Below, piece after piece: positions 12,942 through 23,163 of a DNA stretch of 64,000 nt; position 1 is the first letter of the stretch, and each line of letters starts with the position of its first letter. This DNA comes from Struthidea cinerea (Eukaryota > Chordata > Aves > Passeriformes > Corcoracidae). A program made the translations under genes and the position numbers. The DNA lies in contig VZTI01004947.1 of NCBI GenBank assembly GCA_013397865.1, positions 2,409,937 to 2,473,936 of the forward strand. The letters run 5' to 3'. The notes under the pieces were generated by a model that was given only the letters and a program-made list of their open reading frames with translations, was not told the origin of the DNA and made no database searches.

Positions 12942-14445
12942 CTCCCTAGGGAAACAGGGAGGATCGTGCCCAGCTCCTCTCTCTGGCCCGCAGCCAGGGA
13001 GGACTTGCAGATGGAAAGCTCGTGGCTGGGGCTGGCTGCTCTGGACGGGCTAATAATACCCCTGGGAGAAGGTCAGGTGGGCAGCAGCAGGGGCAGCTCC
13101 CATTACAGGCTGTCACACATCATCCTCAGCTCCCAGAGCCTCCAGAAAATTTTGGGATGTCTTGGAGAAGAGCTGGCACTGCCACCCCTCCTCCATTGAT
13201 AGATTTCCAGGGGGATGGCAGCAGGTGGCTGCCTGTGGTTATCTGCACCATGGCATGGAGAACATAACCCCCAGCACCATTCCCTGCCCTGCATCCCCCG
13301 GGTCACCACATCCTGCCCTGCTTCCCCATCCCAGCAGGACCTGGCTGCCACCGGGCAGGCCACTGTGCTGTCCCACAGCCACAAATGTCCCAGCAGAGAG
13401 GGTTTTTCTTGCTGAAAAGCTGCTTAGCAGCTTATGAAAACAATAAAAGTAGTATTATCTTCAATGGTGAGGCAGATGGTTTGGATGATTGGTTTGACTT
13501 TTAAGCTGGATTTGAGCTACGGATATTCTGATTTTTAACAATTTTTGGCTGGTCAGACTCTGGCGGCGTAATCCCCAGATTCCCACTCCCATAAATCCAG
13601 TCCTCTCTGTGCCGGGGGCTGTGGGATGGAGACCTGCCCTGGGAGGGGGCCTTCAGATGCCTGCATGTGAGGGGGCACCCAGACCCCCACCATCTGGGCT
13701 GGCAGCCACCAACCCTGCCACCACCACGGCCACCACCAGCCCTCCCCATGCCGTGTGTCACCGCTGCCACCGCAGCCTTGTCCCCCTGACCTTGGGGGGA
13801 CAATGCCCCTCTCTGCTCCCGTCCCGCGTGGGCGGCTCTGCAAATCCACTGCTGGCAGGAGCCCAGGCCTGAGCTTCTCCCCACAACATTGTCTTTTGCA
13901 GAGGGATTTATCTAGTTTTTCTCCTAATTATCAGGAGCTCTGGACTTCCTGCCACCATCTGAGGGCTGGTACCAGCCCTCAGTGCTCCTTCTCCCGACGG
14001 AGCCTGTTCCTGCTGTCACCCCCGCACCCGGTGTCAGTGTGGAGCTGCTGTGTGGAGCGCTCAGGAGATGACATCCTGCTCACCCAGACATGGCCAGGGG
14101 CCTTCTCCATCCCTCCTGCAGCAGGGACCCTCAGCCATCCCGGGATCCCTCCAGGGATAAGGGATCTGCCTTGCTCCAGGGCCCCCAAGCAGCCTCTGAG
14201 GCTTCTTGGAGTTGCCTGTAGCCGTGGGTTTGGCCTCATGCAAGGCAAAGAAGGGATTTGGGGATGAAATCCATGCCCATGGGGTTGGGCAAGGCTTCTC
14301 TGAGGGCAGTTGCAGACAAATGAAAGCCATTTCTAGGGGCTCATGCAGCTGAGGTACACGCAGCAGGGTCTCAGGTAATGAATTACCTGCCCCAAACCCC
14401 GCAGCTGCCCGACCTGAGAAGAGCCATCACATCCAGAACATCCTG

Positions 14446-14470
14446 TGTGTTAGAATGGTTTTTATTTAGC
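14446..14470 (-). terminator. Possible minus-strand poly(A) site
   Basis: The minus strand reads GCTAAATAAAAACC followed some 20 bases later by a GT-rich stretch (TGTTCTGGATGTGATGG), the layout of a vertebrate cleavage site. No gene ending here was identified. It lies about 4 kb past the inferred KCNJ12 end and could be chance. Confidence 0.2.
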
Positions 14471-14854
14471 AAATCTCCAGAGCATCAAAATAAAACTCCC
14501 GTAAAACAAGGGTCATCTTTGTGTGTACACTGAAATTGTAAACGGAGAAAAAGAGGAAGACTTCTACAGAGGTCAAAGGTCACCCCAAACATCCCTTCAA
14601 GAGAAATATCATCAGTTTTCTGCTCCCACTGTGAGCTCCAGTGCTGGTCAGCAGTCACCAGCAAAGCAGAGGACAGGGAGGGAAGGAGGGATGGGGATGA
14701 AGGGTCTGGGAAGACTTTACACAGCTTGGTTCAGTCTTGCAACCAAAACACTTCCCTGCTGCACCCGGATCGTGGAACACCAGAGGGGAAAAACTTGTAA
14801 AACAGCAGCGGTGATTTGGGGTCTGTTTGTGAGAGGCAGAGGGAGCCGAACCAG

Positions 14855-15190
14855 GAAAGGGCGGGCTGGGGGCCCGGAGGGTCCCGGGGAGGTGACAGCA
14901 GCGACGGCGACGGGACCGCGCCGGGCTGCGAGCTCGGTGCCCGATCCCCAGCAGCCTTTCCCCTGCCGGCTCCCGCGGGGCCCGGCAAAGCACTGTCAGA
15001 GCTGCCAGGCTTATCTTTAGCTCTGTTCCCTCCCTCGCCCCCGCGCCCACCTCCTCGCCGCGCTCCGCGTCCCGGCCCCCGCCAAAACACGCGTTATATA
15101 AGCGCTCGCAGAACCATCTGGGGCTGAGTCAGCCACGAACCCAAACGGACAGCAAGCCCCCGAGGCGGGGATGCCGACCCACGGATAACG
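14855..15190. promoter_or_regulatory. CpG-rich patch with a TATA box
   Basis: From about 14855 the sequence becomes dense in CpG (GCGACGGCGACGGGACCGCG) and stays so to 15190. On the plus strand a TATATAAG box at 15095-15102 is followed 22 bases later by TGAGTCAGC, an AP-1/MAF-type site (15125-15133). This could be a promoter of an unannotated plus-strand transcript or an enhancer. No ORF or exon downstream supports a protein-coding gene. Confidence 0.35.
15095..15102 (+). promoter_or_regulatory. TATA box candidate
   Basis: TATATAAG within CGCGTTATATAAGCGCTCGC, a canonical TATA element inside a CpG-rich patch. The predicted start would be near 15125-15135, overlapping the TGAGTCAGC motif. Confidence 0.3.
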
Positions 15191-18100
15191 GGATTTTGGG
15201 GCCATCCCCCCCGCTAATGCCACCCCTGAGTGTCCAGACCCCTTGAGCAGGGAGGCTGGAAGGGGACAGCGAGGAACGCCCCAGCCTGGGGGATGGGAGC
15301 GATGCTTGGGGTCGTCAGGCAAAGAGGGGAAGGCTTAATTACATACTAATGAGGAATTTCCAAAATAAATGTGCCAGCTGCAGGGGAAGAGGAGAGGGAG
15401 TGTCGACTGGCTGGGGAAGGGGTGCTGATCTGTCAGCTTGCACACATCTCTTCCCTCTCCATCCTGATATCCCACGGGAAACCCTTATCACTTCTTCCCT
15501 TAAATCAGCACCACCAAGGCCAGTTCGATTCCAAATTTATTCATTTGGGGTTTCTCCCCAAAGCCCAGGGTCAGGACGGGAGATGTCCTTCACCTCCTTC
15601 TTCAAAACCACCCTTTTTCCCTGTGAGCGGCATCTCAGGAGCGTTTGTGACCTGAACTTTGCAGTGTTGTGCTGATTCACAACGGCTTGTCACAAAAAAC
15701 TGCCTAAAAGTGACAGAAAAAGGGACGCTGACTCATGTGTTTGCCTTTCCCGAGCGGGGAGAAATGTGAAAGGTGAACAAAGTACTTAATGGGTGATAAT
15801 TACATTCTGCGCTGAAAAAAATCAATCCATATTAATAAGCCAGAGTGTTACTGCTAACAGAGGCATTTTACAATTAAAAAAAAATTAAAGTATTTGAGGT
15901 TTTTAACCTTGACAGTGACCTGTTAACAACAAGTGTAAGGAAACCCCTAATTTTGTCCCACTCACAATTATAAATCTGTGTTAAGGAGAAACTCCAGCCG
16001 CCGCCTTCCTGGACTCCCCGCAGGATGCTGGAGGCTGGTTCCCTGGCAGGATCCTGTTTTTCGGTGGGATAACACCTGGTGTGGGATGGGGTAGAAGAGC
16101 TGGCCCCTCTGGGAGAGCTCTTGGTATTGCCTTTATGGAGGGGGAGAAAGGAGTTGGAGAGGGTCCACCTTAATGTAGGATGAAAAAGCAAATTGCCAGC
16201 AGGAGAGCAGAGATGCTGCTCCGTTACTATGGTTACCCCCAGAGACAACCCAGCATCCCTGGGTATCGCTCTGAGGTACCCGAGCTGCTCCCAGCTGCCT
16301 GGAATGGCACTGGGGCAACTTGGGTGGGCAAGGGACCAAATTTGGAGGAGTTTGTAGGGTCTGAGGTTCTTGGAGCAGCCTGGAAAGAGGATGAAGCAAG
16401 GCTGGATGGAGAAGCAGCATCTCCAGTGGGGCCACGGCAAAGTTCCTGCCTTTATCCCTCTGAGATGAGATCCTGGTGGGAAGCCAGAGTTCCCAACCCC
16501 TCTGCCCACTCTCTAGCTCTTGATGATGGACTGGCCCACCGAGATTTCAGTGGGTTTGAGCCAAACCCATCCAAGCTGATAAAAAGACACCCTGCTTTTG
16601 GGGAGGCCAAAAACCTCCGCAAGGGCACAGAGAGATGCTCTGATCCCCTGAATCCGAAGGGAAAGAGGCAGGAGGGCAGTCAGTGAAGGCTGGTGCAATG
16701 CTGAGTTCAGAGAGGGTTTTAGCCCTTAAAGACGTCTTGAATATTAAAAGTGGAGGTTGCCAGCTAAGAAACAGCCCCAACCCCGTTCTGCTGGCTCCCA
16801 TCCCTGCTGAAAACTTCCCAGCCAGGCCTGTGAGGTGTAAGCAAGGTCATTCCCCTCAGAGCCACCCTCTGCCTTCCCATCCCTGCTGCCTCCACCCATT
16901 AGTTCAGCTCTTGAATATGAGGATGGTTGGACTGGAAATAAAGCAAGGACCAAACACCCCGGCAGCACATCTCCGTGGTGCCAGCATCAGCTCAGCTCCC
17001 TGGGGATTTCTGTACAAGCAGCCACTGAGGGAGGAATTCTGGAGGCAGTGGGAACCATCCCCAGGGAGCTGCCGGCTCCTGAATCATTAAATGCTTCCAC
17101 AAATGAAGCGCTGGGGTTTGTAGTGCAAACGGCTGTGTGAGGAGTCACTGCCGCATGGCAAAGCAAACCCTGAGAGCGGAGGCACGGGAGCCGTGGGAAG
17201 CTGCTGCACGGGCCCGTGCGTGTCCCCAGGAGAGACGCTGGCAGGGCCCTGCCAGAGCATCCCCCGCCTCCTCCCTGGCATTTTCCTTCCCGAGATCCAG
17301 CCCATGTTTTGGAGTAGAGTTTTTCCCATCTCCTCTCCTGCCTGCCTGTAACAGGCCATTACCGTCCCCAAGAACCCCCACTCCTCAGCAAGAGAAAAGC
17401 TTCCAGAAAGGCATCTGGTCCAGATTTAAAGGCATTAAGAGACAGAGATTGGTGGCTTGTTCTAATAGCTAATCATTATTAAAAGATCTCTCCTTATTTC
17501 CAAGATAGATTTGTCTGGCTTCAGCTTCCAGGAAGAGGTGGTTATTATGCCTTTCCCTGCTAGATTAAGTTACCTCCTTGTACCAGTGTATCCTCCCCGT
17601 GACAAATGCTGTAATCAAGTCACCTCTCAGTCTCCCCCTTTGCTAAATTAAACGGGCTTTGCTCTTAAATCTTGCTTAGCCCCAGCCCTCTCTGTGGTGA
17701 TTAGAGTGAGTGGCTGGCAGGGATTTTTTTTTAATGAGTAAAAAACTTCCTTATGGCGAAAGGGAGGGAGCTGATGGGACCCAACAGACCATTAGTCGTG
17801 GGTGGAAATTATCAGCCACCGGTCACCTGAACTGGATTCAGCCCCATGCCCAGCCTGAGGAATGATGATGGATCATTTCCCCGGGTTATCTCAGTACACG
17901 AGCCCCGTTCCCTGCGGCAGCCAGGTGTGAAAGCCAGGAGGAAAATCCAGGATGGCAAATCCAGGGGCTCTGTGTCCACCAGGCCATTAACCTCTCTGTA
18001 AATAGCATCTCACACACAGTCTCCGCTTTCCTTCAGCCGTGACATACCATTAAAGACATTTAAACTGTCACTTGGACATGGCGCGATGTCCCCTGAGGTC

Positions 18101-18639
18101 CCCACAGGAAGCAATGCCCGTAGGAAATAGATCCTCGCAGAGCCCAAGGGGACCAAGGTCGCTCTGGGAAGATTTGTTGGGTCAGTCTTGGATGACTGGG
18201 CTCGTTCTGCCTGGGCTCCAGACACATTTTCCCATCTCCGGGCTCCCTGCATGGCTGAGCTGCTGCGCTCCGGTCCCATGGGCAGAGCCCATCAGGGCAG
18301 GGCACTGGAGTGAGTGGTACCCAGGGAGGGGCCGTGTTTGGGGGGACTCTGCAGAGGCCTCCGTGATTCTGAGCATTCCTGCAGCAGGGGGGAAAATTAT
18401 CCTGCCAAGAAAAATTCAGGTGTGTGTTTTCTGCTCCTGCCTAGAGGCAGCAGGATGGATATTTGCTGAAAGGCTCTTAAAAATAATCTCTGTTTGTCCT
18501 GCTGGCCCCAGTCTTGCTCAAAGTTTGCTCCACATAATCCTGTATGTGTGACAACTGACAGACTTGGAAACACATTGGAAGTTGGCTACAGGCAGACACT
18601 TCACTATGATCTTTAAAATATACAGCATGACGCGAGATA
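15191..18639. other. Non-coding DNA between the CpG patch and the KCNJ12 3' end
   Basis: Contains the ancient CR1 and otherwise unique sequence. An AT-rich, low-repeat stretch at about 15690-15990 has several short A/T motifs and no ORF; it could be a conserved non-coding element, which only alignment could show. The 168-codon plus-strand ORF at 16180-16686 has no recognisable domain. Confidence 0.5.
17408..17680 (-). mobile_element. Ancient CR1 (turtle/crocodile-type) fragment
   Basis: The plus strand reads in order TTCTAATAGCTAATCATTAT, TTGTCTGGCTTCAGCTTCCA, TATGCCTTTCCCTGCTAGAT, AATCAAGTCACCTCTCAGTC and TTTGCTAAATTAAACGGGCT. This order and wording match the antisense of CR1 subfamilies abundant in turtles and crocodilians rather than the young bird CR1 copies elsewhere in this window. 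It is therefore old, inserted on the minus strand, about 1 kb beyond the inferred distal end of KCNJ12. Confidence 0.75.
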
Positions 18640-18660
18640 TTTTAAATAGATCAAAATACA

Positions 18661-18666
18661 TTTATT
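18661..18666 (-). terminator. KCNJ12: Candidate distal poly(A) signal of KCNJ12
   Basis: TTTATT on the plus strand is AATAAA on the minus strand. It ends a 200-base AT-rich block (about 18640-18840) whose minus-strand reading, with many TATATA and ATTTTA runs, looks like the last part of a vertebrate 3' UTR. It lies 4.5 kb beyond the stop codon. The actual cleavage site is not shown by the sequence. Confidence 0.4.
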
Positions 18667-20548
18667 ACATATTTATATTATTTTCTCTAGTCTATTTATA
18701 TCTTTTGGAGACTCTTATATATAATATATATAATATATTTAAAATAACATAAAATTGGCCAGTTTTGTCATCTGAAATACATTTTACAAATATATATATA
18801 CATTGTCACATATATCTCAAATATATGTGCAATGAGACAGAGAAACACTGGAGGTGGAAAAGGTACAGATACTTCATTGCATCCCTCAGCTTCTCTACCA
18901 CCATTGCCCCAGTGAATAGACTCAGCGTTTCACCCCTGGGAAACCAGTGCTCCCAGTTGCCAACCTGCCTGTGTGAACTGGTGCCAGGTCTCAATCCCCA
19001 AACCCACGTGCAGCCAAGCCTGGGGAGCACTGGGGCGTGTTTGGGGGGAAGATGGAGGGGAGATGGTGCCCTGGGAGTGGGCAGCAGGACAGATGTGCAC
19101 AGCTGGTGGGCGAGGGGATGGGTGGCGTCGGGTCGGGCACTGTCCCACGTCCTGTCCCTGCTCGTGACGCATCTGGATCCTGCCCTGTGCCACCCCCCGC
19201 CCCTTCCCCCACGGCAGCATTCCTGAACTGGGGGATGGGAGAGCAGGATGCGGCCGGAGTGCCGGACACAGCTGCCACACACTCACTTCGGTGTGCAAGA
19301 AATGGGAGGGGGGGACACACAGGGGACTCTTTTGGTTGTCAGCACGAGAGGAAAGGAAAGAGCAGGAGGGTTTAAAAATAAACGTATTTGTTCTGCCTTA
19401 TTAAAGATAGAAAAGGTGGCTCTGAAATCATCTCCTACAAAAGGTTTGAAGGTCAAGCAGGCACCGAATCGCGAAAGGTTGAGCGCTAAGTGATTGTCCC
19501 AGCCCTAAAAGACAAAGTGCACTAAGTTCGGTGATGAGAAGCTAAGGCTCGTCCCGATGGCCCCCGGCCCCGGGCACGCCACCCCGGCCGAGCGAGAACC
19601 CCCCGTCTGCCAGGGACCAGGATGCTCTTCCCGGAGGTGCATTTGGGGCGCAGGGATGCGGCTGCTTTCTGCTCTCACTGGGATGTTTTTTGGGATGAAG
19701 CCAAGTGGGAGCAGCAGCAGGTCCAGCCCCGACCCCCGGCTGGGGAGGCTGCTGCTGCCGGAGGCTGCCCCGAGCCCCGGCCCAGGGCAATCCCTGCGGG
19801 ATGCTGGCCAAGAGGATTAGCGGCTCTCTCCTTTCTCGGACTCCTGCCATCCTCCAAGGATCAAGTGTAACGCCGGAGTGAACTCCAGGGATGGAGATGG
19901 CTTGCTCGAGGAAATGGCCGGCGGCTGGTTTTTTTTGGGGGGGGACATTTCGCCTTGCTCGTCTCCAAGCCCCTTCTCACAGGGATTCCCCTCCACAAAA
20001 ACCCACACGCCCAGAGCATCCCTGTGCCTTCCCAGCCCGCTAAGGAAACCCAAGTGCTGAACTTGGGCTTTTTCCACCTTTTTTTTTTCTTTTTTACCCC
20101 TTTCTTTGACAGTTGATGGGATTTAAACTATGGCTGGGCAGCCTTCCCGATGCTCCCTGGTGGTAGGAAAAAAGACCAGTAGCTCCGAGCACTCACAGGT
20201 AGGCAAAAATCATATTTATACACTATGTACCGGCGTGGTCCAGGGTCAGGACTAGGACTATACAGTAGATATAGGACATCTCACCAGAGCTAGACCCTCA
20301 CTAGCAGGGTTTGGGGCAGGGGTGTGTCAGCAGGGGCCAGGAAAGGTCTGAAATCCCCTCACCGTGCCAGCCACGGGCGCTCCCTGTCCCAGTTCACATC
20401 CTCCTACACAGCAGTTTAAAAATACGTCTGTATATATTATTCTATTCTCCCAGGTAACACTGTACAATCATAGAAGTTTCTTTAAAAGCAATAATTTACT
20501 TAAAGACATCTCTATTTCTCTTTAGTTTTTATACAAATATTTACTGTG

Positions 20549-20562
20549 ATATATATATATAT
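20549..20562. repeat. Short (AT)n repeat
   Basis: A run of seven AT units inside the AT-rich part of the probable KCNJ12 3' UTR. It is too short to be more than a minor microsatellite. Confidence 0.7.
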
Positions 20563-20613
20563 TTATAAAGAAGTTAACCCTCTGAGAACTCTACAGCAGC
20601 AAGATGTGCACCT

Positions 20614-20642
20614 TTTATTTTTTTTAATAATTATTATTTATT
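20614..20642 (-). terminator. KCNJ12: Candidate proximal poly(A) signals of KCNJ12
   Basis: Two minus-strand AATAAA hexamers, at 20637-20642 and 20614-20619, sit 23 bases apart, with an ATTAAA-type variant between them at about 20624-20629. They lie about 2.5 kb beyond the KCNJ12 stop in a local AT-rich stretch. This arrangement is typical of an alternative shorter 3' end. Confidence 0.4.
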
Positions 20643-22437
20643 CAAAAGAACCTAAAACCACTTAAAAGCATTTGTTTTAAAAAAATAAATAAGTAGTGCT
20701 CACACAAAATCTCTCTGCCCCCCCTCCATCCTTCCCACCCCCCAGATGCTGTGGTGCAAAAAGCAGGGGGTAAAAGCATCCCCCCAAGAGGAAAGGGATT
20801 GGTGATGGGATGGCATCCGCCTTCGCTGCCTTAGAAACAAAAATGTCATGGCTGCAGCTCAATGGCAGGTCCCTACATGTCCCCACTTTTGGGGACAACG
20901 CATTTGGGGCACTCAGTGCTGAAAAAACTGCCTCCCAGTGCCACCCCTGGAGAAGGTTTTCTCCCAGCGGTTTTTAGTGGAAGCCAAAAACAGAGCAGCG
21001 CCTTGGTGGGCAGTGTGGGGTGATTGTGACAGACACTGGTGGGAAGAAACTCTGCAGGGATGATGTCCCAGTCCCCAGCACGGTGCTCTGTGGCATGGGG
21101 CAGTGGGACGCTCGGGGCAGCCGCTCCCCAGAGCCCTTGGCAAGAGGAAGATGGGGATGGGGACACAGGACAAATCCTGCTTCTGCCGCCCATATTTGGA
21201 CATGCCACAGCAGGTCCTGACCCCAGGACACGGCTTCCCTGGTGTGGGCTGTGGGGGGAAAAAGCACCGGGAGCCCATCACAGCAGAAATGCTGTGGAGG
21301 ACGCCGCTGTTGAACCCCTCTCCCCAAGGGCTCCATGCCCAGGGTCAGATGTGGGATGCCCATCGATACAAAGCCTTTCCCATGGCCACAGGGAGCAGGG
21401 AGCCAGATTTTGGCTCCCAGAGCACCAACGAGCAGCACGGCCGGATGAAGGGACCCACAAACCTGCACCTTCCTGACTCCTTCCCTCTGTGGGGAGCAGG
21501 GCAGGAGCGGAGGCTTCCCATACATGGGGTGCTTTGCCTTGTGCCGGAGCTAAAGCTAAACCAGGTTGTCACCAAGGCCAGCCTGAAAGGCGGTGGATGA
21601 TGGGATGTCGGTGCTGCAGAGTGAAAGGGGCGTCACTCAGAGGGGGGGATGCAGGATGGGGGCTGTAGAGAAGGGCTGGGACACGGGATGAGTTCGCATC
21701 TCTAAGGCACAATCCACCTTGAGGCTGGGATACAGGGATGGGCTGAAGCGCAAGATGGGGTGATTTTCTTGACTGGCATCTGTTGTTTTGGGGAAAACAT
21801 CTGCCTCTGAAGCAGGACTCTCTGGTGGGTTGCGAATTCATAAAGCCCAGCCTGGCATGGACACAGCTCCAGTACTAGAAGAAGTGCAGCCCAACAAGAT
21901 GATTTTCACATTGATTTCCACATTTGAAAATATTCTTCAAGGAAGAAGAAAACCAAATTGGTCGGAAAAGTGGGGAAACACCCAATTTTGAGAGCTCTCC
22001 ACTCTCACTTTTGTGCTTTTCACTGTTTTGTCCCAGTTATGGTGAACCTTATGAATTCCCCATCAGAGATGTTGGGGGAGACCCAACACTTCAGCAGCTG
22101 ATGCTCCAGACCCCATTTCCACCCTGAAACCCAACATTTCCAGAAACTGGCTAATTACCATGTTTACAATGCTTTTTTCTCTCACAGTCCTGCTTATCCT
22201 TATTACCACCTTTGCCAATGCTTCCACTACTTGCTTTTACTGCCACAGACCTCCAGTCACTTACATCTGTTTTCTGCCTATAAAGCCATGCCAGTGGTAA
22301 AAAAACACCCCAAAACTGGATGCAATCTTAACTTTTAGCTCTTGCATCTACCCAACAAGTCACCCCCTCAAAGGACCCTGGTGGCTTCTTCATTCCCTTG
22401 TTCATTTTTAAAAAATACTGAATGACTTCTTTCAGAT

Positions 22438-22492
22438 TTAATATTATTATTATTATTGTTATAATTATAATAATAATTATTATTATTATTTT
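22438..22492. repeat. (ATT)n / (AAT)n microsatellite
   Basis: About 55 bases of imperfect ATT units that turn into ATA/AAT units in the middle, so the stretch is partly self-complementary. On the minus strand of the KCNJ12 transcript it would give an AU-rich segment about 0.7 kb after the stop codon. Confidence 0.85.
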
Positions 22493-22697
22493 GGTAAACA
22501 GTCTCCCAAACGGTGCGGTGAAAAAATTAAAAACCCTCTCACCTCCCTCCCCTTTTTTTTCCCAAATTAAAAAGAAGTACGTTAATGTTGCATGTTATTT
22601 CAAGTGTTGTTCTTGTGCAACTGAACCAGACCGCCTGCCAAAGGAGCAATTGTTTTGTTGTTGCTGCTCAGTTAAAAAATAAAAGGAAAAAAAAGAA

Positions 22698-22721
22698 AGA
22701 GAGAGAGAGAGAGAGAGAGAG
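22698..22721. repeat. (GA)n microsatellite
   Basis: About twelve GA units following an A/G-rich lead-in. In the sense of KCNJ12 this is a (TC)n pyrimidine tract about 0.45 kb after the stop codon, a potential binding site for pyrimidine-tract proteins if transcribed. Confidence 0.9.
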
Positions 22722-22883
22722 TAAGATTTGTTTCCTGATATTTCCTCTTTTTGGATCTCGCAGTGCTTGGCTCCAGGAAAACACTGGCATTTTCCCCGTG
22801 GGGAGAGCAAAGCCCCACGGGGCCGCGTGGGGCGAGTGCCTACCCGCACCCCACGGACCCTCCTCTCCTCATCCTTCCTTCTG

Positions 22884-22919
22884 TCCATCCATCCATCCAT
22901 CCAACCATCCGTCCATCCA
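22884..22919. repeat. (CATC)n imperfect tetranucleotide repeat
   Basis: About nine CATC units, two of them altered (CAAC, CGTC), about 0.25 kb beyond the KCNJ12 stop codon. An ordinary microsatellite. Confidence 0.85.
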
Positions 22920-23163
22920 GCCCCCAGAGCCGTGGGCCCTGCTGTGGGCGCCGGGCACAGGGGACGCGCCGTGGCCTGCCACCGTCCCCTCCTGCAGACC
23001 GCTCAGTGGTTATTGCGATGAAACTGAAAACTATGAACGATACTAATTTCTCAAGCATTCCTATGGCACTTGCATTGTTCTGCATAATTTGAGCGGGTTG
23101 TAGGGGAAGAGATTAGAGGAGGAAAAAAAATACCCTTGGAAAAGTCAACGGAAGGACCAAGAG

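Larger units (their letters stand above)
1..14400. other. Intergenic DNA without recognisable genes
   Basis: Apart from the four CR1 fragments and the tandem repeat listed, I see only unique, moderately GC-rich sequence. The open frames, up to 292 codons at 4481-5359 on the minus strand, have no domain, no repeated family motif and no conserved-looking composition. They are expected by chance in GC-rich DNA. A short (AGT)4 run lies near 1368, and T-rich runs near 7940. Confidence 0.6.
18640..23163 (-). other. KCNJ12: Probable long KCNJ12 3' UTR
   Basis: Directly after the stop codon come about 4.5 kb that contain no convincing ORF. Parts are much more AT-rich than the rest of the window, notably 22.4-22.7 kb, 20.4-20.7 kb and 18.6-18.84 kb. 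Minus-strand AATAAA signals lie near 20.6 kb and at 18.66 kb. KCNJ12 transcripts in mammals carry long 3' UTRs, so this extent is plausible. The middle part, 19.0-20.1 and 20.9-21.8 kb, is GC-rich and could instead lie beyond a nearer end, so the distal boundary is inferred. Microsatellites inside the region are listed separately. Confidence 0.45.
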
